7,264 bases of DNA from positions 1-7,264 of the forward strand of contig JAQTLG010000083.1 in the NCBI GenBank assembly GCA_028715025.1, written 5' to 3'. The number at the start of each line of letters is the position of its first letter. Positions within the stretch are counted from its first letter, which is position 1. This DNA comes from Dehalococcoidia bacterium (GTDB lineage: Bacteria; Chloroflexota; Dehalococcoidia; GIF9; UBA5629). The notes beneath the pieces were generated by a model. That model did no database searches. It was not told the origin of the DNA and worked only from the letters and a program-made list of their open reading frames with translations. Made by a program: the position numbers and the translations under genes. Below are positions 1-5,638 of this stretch, in pieces.

Positions 1-12
1 ATCTCCAGCCTT

Positions 13-29
13 AGAATTTGCAAAATTCT
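13..29. repeat. Short inverted repeat upstream of the GntR gene
   Basis: AGAATTT (13-19) and AAATTCT (23-29) form a 7-bp inverted repeat around the spacer GCA. It is the first of three dyads in the 105 bases at the left edge. There is no T-tract suggesting a terminator and no coding sequence here. It does not contain the GTTATA element shared by the other two dyads, so a role as operator is less likely. It may be a protein-binding site or chance in AT-rich DNA. Confidence 0.4.
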
Positions 30-32
30 TTA

Positions 33-56
33 TATTATTATAATGTTATAATAATA
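33..56. promoter_or_regulatory. Perfect AT-only palindrome around TG, candidate regulator binding site 1
   Basis: The 11-base arm TATTATTATAA (33-43) is followed by TG and then its exact reverse complement (46-56). The right half contains GTTATA (45-50). Aligning 41-56 with the palindrome at 83-98 gives 12 of 16 identical bases, and the two centres lie about 42 bp apart, close to four helical turns. That would place two bound dimers on the same face of the DNA. It is inferred to be an upstream operator for the adjacent GntR protein. An AT-rich chance palindrome is the main alternative. Confidence 0.45.
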
Positions 57-71
57 ATTTGTAAATAGCCT

Positions 72-105
72 GCCGGGCTTATAATTGTTATAACAATTGC
101 CCGGC
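72..105. promoter_or_regulatory. Nested dyad with a perfect 16-bp palindrome, candidate autoregulatory operator
   Basis: The outer arms GCCGGGC (72-78) and GCCCGGC (99-105) enclose a perfect 16-base palindrome, AATTGTTATAACAATT (83-98). Four extra bases (TTAT, 79-82) lie only on the left side. The palindrome core GTTATAAC has the GT...AC layout typical of operators for GntR-family regulators. It lies just upstream of a TATAAT box (115-120) and about 60 bases before the GntR start codon, which is a good place for autorepression. No T-run follows the right arm, so it is not a typical terminator. Related GTTATA half sites recur in front of the downstream operon. Confidence 0.6.
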
Positions 106-114
106 CAATTCCTG

Positions 115-120
115 TATAAT
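115..120 (+). promoter_or_regulatory. Candidate -10 box for the GntR gene
   Basis: TATAAT (115-120) is a perfect -10 hexamer 40 bases before the ATG. No convincing -35 hexamer sits 16-18 bases upstream, because that position falls inside the right half of the 83-98 palindrome. A regulator bound there would cover the -35 region. The call rests on the hexamer and its placement only. Confidence 0.4.
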
Positions 121-160
121 GTTGAAGTAATGATATGATAATACCAATTAAGGAAGAGGG

Positions 161-1024
161 ATGTTAACAAGAGAAAAAGGGGTACCTCTGTATTATCAAC
201 TCGATACCATACTGAGAAAAAAAATATTGTCCGGTGAGATAGCAGCCGGGGCACCATTCCCCACCGAGGATTTGCTGGTTCAGCAATACAATATCAGCCG
301 CATCACCGTGCGCCAGGCGCTTGCATCGCTGGAAAAAGACCGATTGATAATAAGGAAGCAGGGCAAGGGAACCTTCGTGGCGGAGAAAATCGAGAGGACC
401 GAATTGCCCAAGCTGTCGGGTACCGGGAACGACCTGGTCGACATAAGCTCTCAGGACTCCAGGCGTATCAAGATCATGACCAAAGTCATCGGGTTCTCCA
501 GGCTGCTGGCCAATAAGACCATCACCGATTACCTGGGAATCCCCGAGGGCAATGAGATCATCCGTATCGAGCGGGTCAGGCTTGCCAACGAGAAGCCGCT
601 ATATCATCTGCTGAATTATCTCCCCATAGACATAGGTGAAAAGCTGAATACCAGGGCGTTAAAGAGTAAAACACTGACCCATCTCATGGAAACCGACCTG
701 AAAATAACCATAAAAAAAGCCGTTCAGACCATAGAAGCCGACATCGTCGACAGCTATATTGGGTCTATCCTGAATGCCCGCGAAGGAGATCCCTGCCTGA
801 TTCTGAGAAGGGTGGTATATGAAAAGGACGGCAGGGCTATTGAATATCTGGTAGCCACCTTCAGAGCCGACAGGTATATGTACACCAATATGCTGCTGAG
901 ACATAAGAAGGGCAAGGGTTTCGAATGGCTGAACGCGGAGTTCTCAAAGACGGCACAATCCCGCCAGTCCGGGCCCAGCGACCCACTGATGAACGAACAC
1001 CTGCCCTCCTTTATTCGAACTTGA
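161..1024 (+). CDS. GntR-family (HutC subfamily) transcriptional regulator with UTRA sensor domain
   Basis: This is a one-component transcription factor. Residues about 8-75 form the GntR winged helix-turn-helix: VPLYYQL, then SGEIAAGAPFPTEDLL, then ISRITVRQALASLEKDRLI, then the wing with KQGKGTFV. Residues about 100-245 resemble the UTRA small-molecule domain of the HutC subfamily, with the EGNEIIRIERVRLANEKP and AREGDPCLILRRVVYEKDG segments typical of that fold. The start is supported by AGGA (151-154) six bases before the ATG. Relatives are usually about 235-250 residues, and here an extra polar tail of roughly 40 residues (from about 248) follows the UTRA core. The gene sits alone ahead of a divergent-in-function but same-strand catabolic operon, with GTTATA-containing dyads upstream of both, so it probably represses itself and the operon. 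The ligand cannot be read from the sequence. It is likely a substrate or intermediate of the SDR, transporter and hydrolase pathway. Confidence 0.93.
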   Translation: MLTREKGVPLYYQLDTILRKKILSGEIAAGAPFPTEDLLVQQYNISRITVRQALASLEKDRLIIRKQGKGTFVAEKIERTELPKLSGTGNDLVDISSQDSRRIKIMTKVIGFSRLLANKTITDYLGIPEGNEIIRIERVRLANEKPLYHLLNYLPIDIGEKLNTRALKSKTLTHLMETDLKITIKKAVQTIEADIVDSYIGSILNAREGDPCLILRRVVYEKDGRAIEYLVATFRADRYMYTNMLLRHKKGKGFEWLNAEFSKTAQSRQSGPSDPLMNEHLPSFIRT

Positions 1025-1103
1025 CGGACATCGGCAGCACCAACCCTCCTGAATAGTCCCGGCTCACGCTGTTCTCCTGCCAAACCTACCCCATTTATGC
1101 ATA

Positions 1104-1124
1104 CGGGATCATTGACAATGCCCG
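1104..1124. repeat. Imperfect nested dyad in the operon leader region
   Basis: CGGG (1104-1107) and CCCG (1121-1124) enclose CATTG-A-CAATG (1110-1120), with two unpaired bases (AT) on the left side only. The layout, with GC-rich outer arms, an inner AATTG/CAATT-like dyad and a one-sided bulge, echoes the larger nested dyad at 72-105. It may be a diverged copy of that element or another protein-binding site. No T-tract follows it, so a terminator for the regulator gene is not supported. Confidence 0.3.
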
Positions 1125-1128
1125 CCTG

Positions 1129-1192
1129 TTGTTATATGATGATTTAAAGTAAATATGATATAACAATAATACAATATAACATTACTATTGTT
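1129..1192. promoter_or_regulatory. AT-rich operator and promoter region of the SDR operon with repeated GTTATA half sites
   Basis: TTGTTATAT (1129-1137) and ATATAACAA (1158-1166) are perfect 9-bp inverted arms. Another reversed copy, TATAACATTA (1175-1184), is the exact reverse complement of TAATGTTATA at 41-50. AACAATA (1163-1169) and TATTGTT (1186-1192) form a further dyad. Together these give three GTTATA hexamers here, matching the motif in the two palindromes upstream of the GntR gene. TTGTTA (1129-1134) and TATGAT (1154-1159) could be a -35/-10 pair with a long 19-base spacer. TATTAT (1205-1210) is another possible -10. The start of transcription cannot be fixed from sequence, but this is the best candidate for the operon control region. 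Confidence 0.5.
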
Positions 1193-1277
1193 TTGTTCGT
1201 AGATTATTATCTTTTTACCAGGTTATGTTTGTTGGTTTATATCGATAAATTAATAGTATAAGGGAGGTAAAAGGACA

Positions 1278-2081
1278 ATGGCGAGGTCAAACAAGGTAGC
1301 TGTGATCACCGGTGGAGGACGGGGCATCGGGAAAGGTATTGCAAGGATCTTTACCCAGAACGGCATCGACGTGGTGATTGCCGGCAGGAACTTCGAGAAG
1401 CTGGAAAAGACGGCGGCAGAGCTGAAATCATCCAGGGCGGAAATATTATGCGTCCAGACGGATGTATCGGTTCAGACGCAAGTAGAACACCTGTTCGATA
1501 AGACGCTGGAAAAGTTCGGCAAGGTAGATATACTGGTCAACAACGCGGGCATCGCCGAACCGATGGCGCCTATCACAGATATCGATATGAAGCTGGTGGA
1601 CGATATCGTAGGCATCAATTTCAAGGGTGTTTACTACTGCGCCCGCAGGGCGGTCAAGGAGATGAAGGCGCAGAAAAGCGGCAACATCATCAATATCGGC
1701 TCGGTCGAAGGGCTGATCTCTTTGCCGGGCATAGCCTACGGCCCCATGAAGGCAGCAGTGCACAGGTTTACCAAACTGCTTGCCAGTGAGCTGGCCGCCA
1801 TTCCTATCCGGGTAAATTGCATCTGCCCGGGGCTGGTACTTACCGAGATGATGGAAGAGCTTTCAGACCGCGATGTCGAGGTGTTTCTGGTACATATCCC
1901 TATGCATAAGGCGCTGGTTCCCGATGATGTGGGTAAACTGGCCTATTTCCTGGCATCCGATGACGCCAGATATATCACCGGTTCCATAATCGCGGCTGAT
2001 TCGGGTATCACTGCTGCCACGACGGGATTTAATACCTCATTACCGGACGTCGAAACATGGATGAAGGCCGCTGTCAGTTAA
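1278..2081 (+). CDS. Short-chain dehydrogenase/reductase, catalytically intact member of a tandem pair
   Basis: This is a classical SDR oxidoreductase of 267 residues, expected to be cytosolic and to interconvert a hydroxyl and a keto group using NAD(P)H. The cofactor motif TGGGRGIG is at 11-18, the structural NNAG at 88-91, and the tetrad Asn114, Ser142, Tyr154 and Lys158 (YGPMK) is complete. AGR at the end of the second strand, with no acidic residue there, suggests a preference for NADP(H). GGAGG (1263-1267) lies ten bases before the ATG, with a secondary AAGG closer in. This is the first gene of the operon. By hand count it is about 72% identical to the next gene over 250 ungapped residues, so the two arose by tandem duplication. 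It has a longer, different C-terminal tail (about 250-267). The general fold resembles FabG-like and glucose-dehydrogenase-like SDRs, and the substrate is unknown. Confidence 0.92.
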   Translation: MARSNKVAVITGGGRGIGKGIARIFTQNGIDVVIAGRNFEKLEKTAAELKSSRAEILCVQTDVSVQTQVEHLFDKTLEKFGKVDILVNNAGIAEPMAPITDIDMKLVDDIVGINFKGVYYCARRAVKEMKAQKSGNIINIGSVEGLISLPGIAYGPMKAAVHRFTKLLASELAAIPIRVNCICPGLVLTEMMEELSDRDVEVFLVHIPMHKALVPDDVGKLAYFLASDDARYITGSIIAADSGITAATTGFNTSLPDVETWMKAAVS

Positions 2082-2128
2082 TCATATAAATGGTATGAGG
2101 TTCCAAATTAAACGGGAGGTGTAAGTTA

Positions 2129-2896
2129 ATGGTAAGGTCAAATAAAGTAGCTGTGATCACGGGAGGAGGAAGCGGTATAGGCAAGGGCATTGCAAAGGTA
2201 TTTACTCAAAATGGCATCGACGTGGTAATAGCAGGCAGAAATTTAAAAAAGCTGGAAAAAACTGCGGCGGAGCTGAAATCCTCCAAAGCGGAGATATTGT
2301 GCGTACAGACAGATGTAGCGGTACAGGATCAAGTGGAGCGTCTGTTCGACAAGACACTGGAAAAGTTCGGCAAGGTGGACATATTAGTCAACAACGCGGG
2401 CATCACTGAGCCGATGGGGTCGATAACCGATCTCGATATGAAGCTGGCCGAGGACATAATAAATATCGATTTCATGGGCGCTTTTTACTGCGCCCGCAGG
2501 GCCGCTAAAGAGATGAAGACGCAGAAAAGCGGAAATATTGTCAATATAGGCGCGACTGAAGGGCTGGTGTCTCTGCCCGGCGTGCTGTTTGGAGCGATGA
2601 AGGCCGCTATATCGCAGTTCACTATAGTCCTGTCGCGCGAACTGGCCGCCGTTCCCATCCGGGTTAACTGTATCCGCCCGGGAGTGGTGATTACCGAGAA
2701 GACGCAGGGGCTTTCCAGCAGCGACCTTGAGGCGTTTCTGAAAAACGTCCCCATGCATAAGGCGCTGTATCCCGAGGATATCGGCAAGCTGGCTTACTAC
2801 CTGGTCTCCGATGACGCAAGATATATCACCGGCGCCGTTGTTTCGGCCGATGCGGGCGTCTCCGCCGACGGCGGATGGTTTGCTTTCGGTCTCTAA
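2129..2896 (+). CDS. SDR-family paralogue lacking the catalytic Ser and Tyr, probable pseudoenzyme
   Basis: This 255-residue SDR is a tandem duplicate of the gene 47 bases upstream. GGAGG (2115-2119) lies nine bases before the ATG. The cofactor motif TGGGSGIG (11-18), AGR at the end of strand two and NNAG (88-91) are all kept. However, the tetrad position Asn114 is Asp (codon 2468-2470), Ser142 is Ala (GCG, 2552-2554) and Tyr154 is Phe (TTT, 2588-2590); only Lys158 remains. Thr143 next to the missing Ser is unlikely to rescue catalysis without the Tyr. The reading frame is intact and conservation is high, so this does not look like decay. It is inferred to be a non-catalytic or regulatory subunit, perhaps forming a heterotetramer with the upstream SDR. 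A precedent I recall is BbsCD of anaerobic toluene degradation, where one SDR subunit is inactive. Altered chemistry remains possible. Confidence 0.9.
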   Translation: MVRSNKVAVITGGGSGIGKGIAKVFTQNGIDVVIAGRNLKKLEKTAAELKSSKAEILCVQTDVAVQDQVERLFDKTLEKFGKVDILVNNAGITEPMGSITDLDMKLAEDIINIDFMGAFYCARRAAKEMKTQKSGNIVNIGATEGLVSLPGVLFGAMKAAISQFTIVLSRELAAVPIRVNCIRPGVVITEKTQGLSSSDLEAFLKNVPMHKALYPEDIGKLAYYLVSDDARYITGAVVSADAGVSADGGWFAFGL

Positions 2897-2925
2897 ATCC
2901 AAACTAATAACACAGGAGGAGTCTC

Positions 2926-3777
2926 ATGGATCTGGGTCTAAAAGGCAAGGTGGCCATAGTGACCGGCGCCGGCCAGGGCGTTGGCGAAGGGATTGCTGCG
3001 ATTCTGGCAAAGGAAGGGGCTAAAGTCGTGGTGAACGACTTCTTCCAGGAGCGCGCCGACAGGGTTGCCAAAGCTATAGTTGCCGCGGGTGGAGAAGCCA
3101 TTGCGCTACAGGCGGACGTATCGGATTTCGACTCGGTCACGCAAATGGTTAAAAAGGCCATAGATAAGTTCGGCCGCATAGATATTCTGGTGAACAACGC
3201 CGGAGTCCCGGCACCTCTACCGGAGGGCGATTCTGCCTCCTCGATGGATAATACGTTCGATAAGGTAGACCGTGCACTCTGGAAGCGCTATGTAGATGTA
3301 AATATATACGGTGTTATGAATTGCACTCGGGCGGTGCTCGATGGGATGATCAGTCAGAAGTACGGCAAGATCATCAATATCATCTCCGACGCAGGCAGGA
3401 TCGGCGAGCCCAGGCAGGCGGCGTATTCGGCCAGCAAGGCCGGCGTCATGGGTTTCAGTAAAGCGCTGACTAAAGAGGTCGGGAAGCATTGCATCAATGT
3501 CAATTGCCTGGCCTTGGGCGCCGTGCCCCATCCGGGCCTTGACAACCGGAGAATCGGCATGATGGTTAAGATGGGCATGACCGAGGAGCAGGCCAAGGAC
3601 ATGATCAAGGGTATCAGGGAGAAGGCCATCAAACTATACCCCATGGGCAAAGGGCTGGGTCGGTTCGGGACCACCCAGGATGTGGGCAATGCCGTTGCTT
3701 TCTTTGCCTCCGATGTCTCTGCCTTCATCACCGGCCAGACGCTGAGCATCAGCGGAGGATATACCACCATAGGCTGA
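2926..3777 (+). CDS. Short-chain dehydrogenase/reductase, probably NAD-dependent
   Basis: This 283-residue classical SDR is clearly separate from the tandem pair. It has TGAGQGVG at 13-20, NNAG at 90-93, Asn126, Ser154 and YSASK with Tyr167 and Lys171, so the tetrad is complete with the usual Ser-to-Tyr spacing of 13. Asp38 at the end of strand two (VVVND) suggests NAD(H) use and therefore an oxidative role. A strong AGGAGG (2914-2919) sits six bases before the ATG. After NNAG it carries a stretch of about 28 polar residues (about 94-122) that is longer than in the tandem SDRs. The substrate-binding segment between about 200 and 245 is also long, with Met-rich residues and KGIREKAIKLYPMGKG. 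FabG-like and cyclic hydroxyacyl-CoA dehydrogenases such as BadH share the general layout, but the substrate cannot be assigned. It may act on the same pathway intermediates at another carbon. Confidence 0.92.
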   Translation: MDLGLKGKVAIVTGAGQGVGEGIAAILAKEGAKVVVNDFFQERADRVAKAIVAAGGEAIALQADVSDFDSVTQMVKKAIDKFGRIDILVNNAGVPAPLPEGDSASSMDNTFDKVDRALWKRYVDVNIYGVMNCTRAVLDGMISQKYGKIINIISDAGRIGEPRQAAYSASKAGVMGFSKALTKEVGKHCINVNCLALGAVPHPGLDNRRIGMMVKMGMTEEQAKDMIKGIREKAIKLYPMGKGLGRFGTTQDVGNAVAFFASDVSAFITGQTLSISGGYTTIG

Positions 3778-3790
3778 TCGACTTCGATCA
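3775..3790. repeat. Small inverted repeat at the end of the third SDR gene
   Basis: TGATCGA (3775-3781) and TCGATCA (3784-3790) are 7-bp inverted arms around CT, starting at the TGA stop codon. As RNA this would be a short hairpin with an effective four-base loop. No T-run follows, so it is not a terminator. It might mark a weak processing or stability site in the 54-base gap before the transporter, or be chance. Confidence 0.3.
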
Positions 3791-3831
3791 AACCGGCTGC
3801 AAAATTTAAATAAAAGGGGAATTTCATACCT

Positions 3832-5133
3832 ATGGAATCAACATCTGACGGCAAAAAGCTATACAAGGTAACCAAAGGCCAGGCGGCCAGCATCCTCATC
3901 GTGATGACCGTCCTGTATCTTATCAACTACGCGGACCGGTCCATCCTTTCAGTAGTGCTGCAGCAGATCAAGGTGGCGCTGAATATCTCGGACACCGAGT
4001 TGGGCGTCGTGCAGTCCGTTTTCAGCGTCGGGGTTGGTCTGTTGACAATACCGATCGCCTGGACGGTCGATCGCTGGAGCCGGCGTAAAGCGATCGCCCT
4101 TATGGCCCTGCTCTGGAGCGCGGCAACCTTTGCCACCGGTCTGGCCAGGAACTTCGTCGGCCTGGTGATTGCGCGTGGATTTGTCGGCATAGGGGAGGAT
4201 GGATTCAGCACCAGCGGCTCCGGCTGGCTGTCCCTGGTATATCCCAAGGCTAAGAGAAGCCTTGTCACAGGCATCTTCGGCATCGGCTCAGTGCTGGGTA
4301 CGGCGCTGGGCATGATACTGGGCGGCATGATCGTGGTTAAGACCGGCATGTGGCAGATGCCGTTTTTCATCTTTGCAATCCCCGGATTCATCTTTGGCAT
4401 CTGGGCCCTTTTCCTTAAAGATTACGCAACCGTAAAGGGCAAGGGGGAGTCAGGCCTGAGCAAAGAGTTCCTGTCGAACTGGATCAAGCTCTTTAAGACC
4501 AAGGCGTATACCTTCACCGTCCTGGGACAGCTCTGCTTCGGCCTGGTTGTTTTCACCTGGATCGGCTGGCTGCCGGCCTTCATGATACGCGCCTATAATC
4601 TGGATGCGGCACAGGCTGGTACGATAATCGGTGTAATCGCGATTGTGGCCGTGGTTGGCTCACCGATAGGCGGCCTGATAGCAGACCGATGGCAGAAGAA
4701 GAGCAGGGGCGGTCGCGGCTACATGATGGCGCTGGTGCAACTCATGATTTTCCTTGCTCTGACAGCCGTCGTCTATTTCTTCGGCACCGTCACTATGCCG
4801 GTCATAATAGCCCTGCTCGTCGTGCAGTTTATATTTGTGGCCATGGTCAACCCGCTTATTTTCTCGCTCATCACCGATGTCGTGCCTGCATCGCACCGTA
4901 TGTCCGGCCAGGGGATGATGGTCACGATCGTGTACGCCGCCGGTGCTGCAATTGGGCCATGGGTCGTAGGCGCCGTTTCCGACTCTGTGGGGGGTGGAGC
5001 AGCCGGGATACGTGCAGGATTCCTGGCGCTGCTGCCGGTAATGCTGTTAGCCGTGATCTTCTACTCTATCAATTCCAAATTCTACCCGGATGACAGCGGG
5101 CGCATCAGCGATGAGGTGTATTCGGAAAAATAG
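3832..5133 (+). CDS. Major facilitator superfamily transporter (Spinster/ACS-like)
   Basis: This 433-residue inner-membrane protein has about twelve hydrophobic segments split by a central hydrophilic loop (about 196-225), the standard MFS arrangement. NYADRS (32-37) ends the first membrane segment. The loop motif DRWSRRK (80-86) matches MFS motif A after TM2, with a weaker second-half copy at ADRWQKK (284-290). ARGFVGIGE (114-122) in TM4 is typical of Spinster-like and anion:cation symporter members, which often carry organic acids or lipid-like solutes. The ATG is preceded by AGGGGA (3815-3820) with a rather long 11-base spacer. It is fourth in the operon, 28 bases before the hydrolase, so it probably takes up the pathway substrate by proton or sodium symport. 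Export is less likely given the enzymes around it. It ends in TAG, with TAA seven sense codons further on. Confidence 0.92.
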   Translation: MESTSDGKKLYKVTKGQAASILIVMTVLYLINYADRSILSVVLQQIKVALNISDTELGVVQSVFSVGVGLLTIPIAWTVDRWSRRKAIALMALLWSAATFATGLARNFVGLVIARGFVGIGEDGFSTSGSGWLSLVYPKAKRSLVTGIFGIGSVLGTALGMILGGMIVVKTGMWQMPFFIFAIPGFIFGIWALFLKDYATVKGKGESGLSKEFLSNWIKLFKTKAYTFTVLGQLCFGLVVFTWIGWLPAFMIRAYNLDAAQAGTIIGVIAIVAVVGSPIGGLIADRWQKKSRGGRGYMMALVQLMIFLALTAVVYFFGTVTMPVIIALLVVQFIFVAMVNPLIFSLITDVVPASHRMSGQGMMVTIVYAAGAAIGPWVVGAVSDSVGGGAAGIRAGFLALLPVMLLAVIFYSINSKFYPDDSGRISDEVYSEK

Positions 5134-5161
5134 GCTGTAAGGCTGATTAAAGGGTAATGTC

Positions 5162-5626
5162 GTGATGAAGATCAATACTGTGCTGGGACCGATCTCTCCT
5201 GAACAAATGGGAAAAACACTGGTGCACGAGCATTTCGTCTGCGGCCAGGTCGGTTGGTATGCAGTGGAGACTACTGATCCATATGACCGCAAAGCGGCGT
5301 TGAAAACCAATCTTGATGTTTGCCAGGCCGCCAAAGACGTGGGCGTTAAAACTATTATCGACTGCACTACCAACGATCTGCCCCGGGATCCAGTGCTGTA
5401 TAAAGAGCTGGCAAAGAAATCCGGGCTCAATATCATCTGCGTCACGGGATTATTCAACGAACATATGGGAGGGTCCCACTACTGGATCATTAAAACCTGG
5501 TTCAATGCGGATATCTCTAAACTAATGTCTGAGATGTTCATCAGGGAGCTCACGCAGGGAATCGGCAAAACAGGTATCAAAGCGGGCGCCATCAAAGTCG
5601 CCTCGGGTGAGACCGTTTCAGACTAG
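5162..5626 (+). CDS. Phosphotriesterase-family metal hydrolase, N-terminal part up to an in-frame TAG
   Basis: This is the first 154 codons of a phosphotriesterase (PTE, amidohydrolase superfamily) TIM barrel. The first codon is GTG (5162) and ATG follows directly (5165). AGGG (5151-5154) is 7 or 10 bases upstream, so either may be used. His23 and His25 in LVHEHF are the N-terminal metal ligands, and Lys145 in AGAIKVAS matches the carboxylated bridging lysine. A TAG at 5624-5626 then interrupts a segment that family members continue as a T-P-x-E-E-K-V-F-like helix. The rest of the enzyme follows in the same frame. On its own this half lacks two His ligands and the Asp and could not form the binuclear site. 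Family activities include phosphotriester, lactone and other ester hydrolysis. Next to SDRs and a transporter, a lactonase or esterase role is the most natural guess. Confidence 0.8.
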   Translation: MMKINTVLGPISPEQMGKTLVHEHFVCGQVGWYAVETTDPYDRKAALKTNLDVCQAAKDVGVKTIIDCTTNDLPRDPVLYKELAKKSGLNIICVTGLFNEHMGGSHYWIIKTWFNADISKLMSEMFIRELTQGIGKTGIKAGAIKVASGETVSD

Positions 5627-5638
5627 GAGAAAAAGGTG
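5625..5638 (+). promoter_or_regulatory. Ribosome binding site overlapping the TAG, with in-frame GTG restart
   Basis: AGGAG (5625-5629) begins inside the TAG stop (5624-5626). It is followed after six bases (AAAAAG) by GTG (5636-5638), in the same frame as both halves of the hydrolase. A ribosome stopping at the TAG would be sitting on a well-spaced restart signal. The site exists only because the third codon base is G, since TAC or TAT there would destroy it. Such a purine-rich stretch could also be an accident of GAG-AAA-AAG codons. Confidence 0.45.

Noticed and set aside
72..105. Rho-independent terminator of an upstream gene
   Set aside because: There is no U-tract after the right arm on either strand, the inner palindrome is AT-rich, and the position fits an operator better.
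1..160. CRISPR array or tandem repeat suggested by repeated ATAAT-type words
   Set aside because: The repetition comes from palindromes and low-complexity AT sequence; there are no regular direct repeats with unique spacers.
30..257. Minus-strand open frame of 75 codons across the regulator promoter
   Set aside because: Its composition (Tyr, Asn, Ile and Leu runs) reflects AT-rich DNA; it overlaps the dyads and the start of the regulator gene and has no recognisable domain.
2555..2557. Thr143 as a replacement catalytic Ser in the second SDR
   Set aside because: It is one position off, and the essential Tyr is Phe, so restoring normal SDR chemistry is unlikely.
2384..2902. Long minus-strand frame of 172 codons opposite the second SDR
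   Set aside because: It is a shadow of a well-supported coding gene with clear SDR motifs on the plus strand; similar antisense frames occur opposite the first and third SDRs.
5131..5133. Transporter TAG as a second readthrough site
   Set aside because: Only seven sense codons follow before TAA and they are not conserved protein sequence; it lies at a normal C-terminal end and is best read as an ordinary stop.
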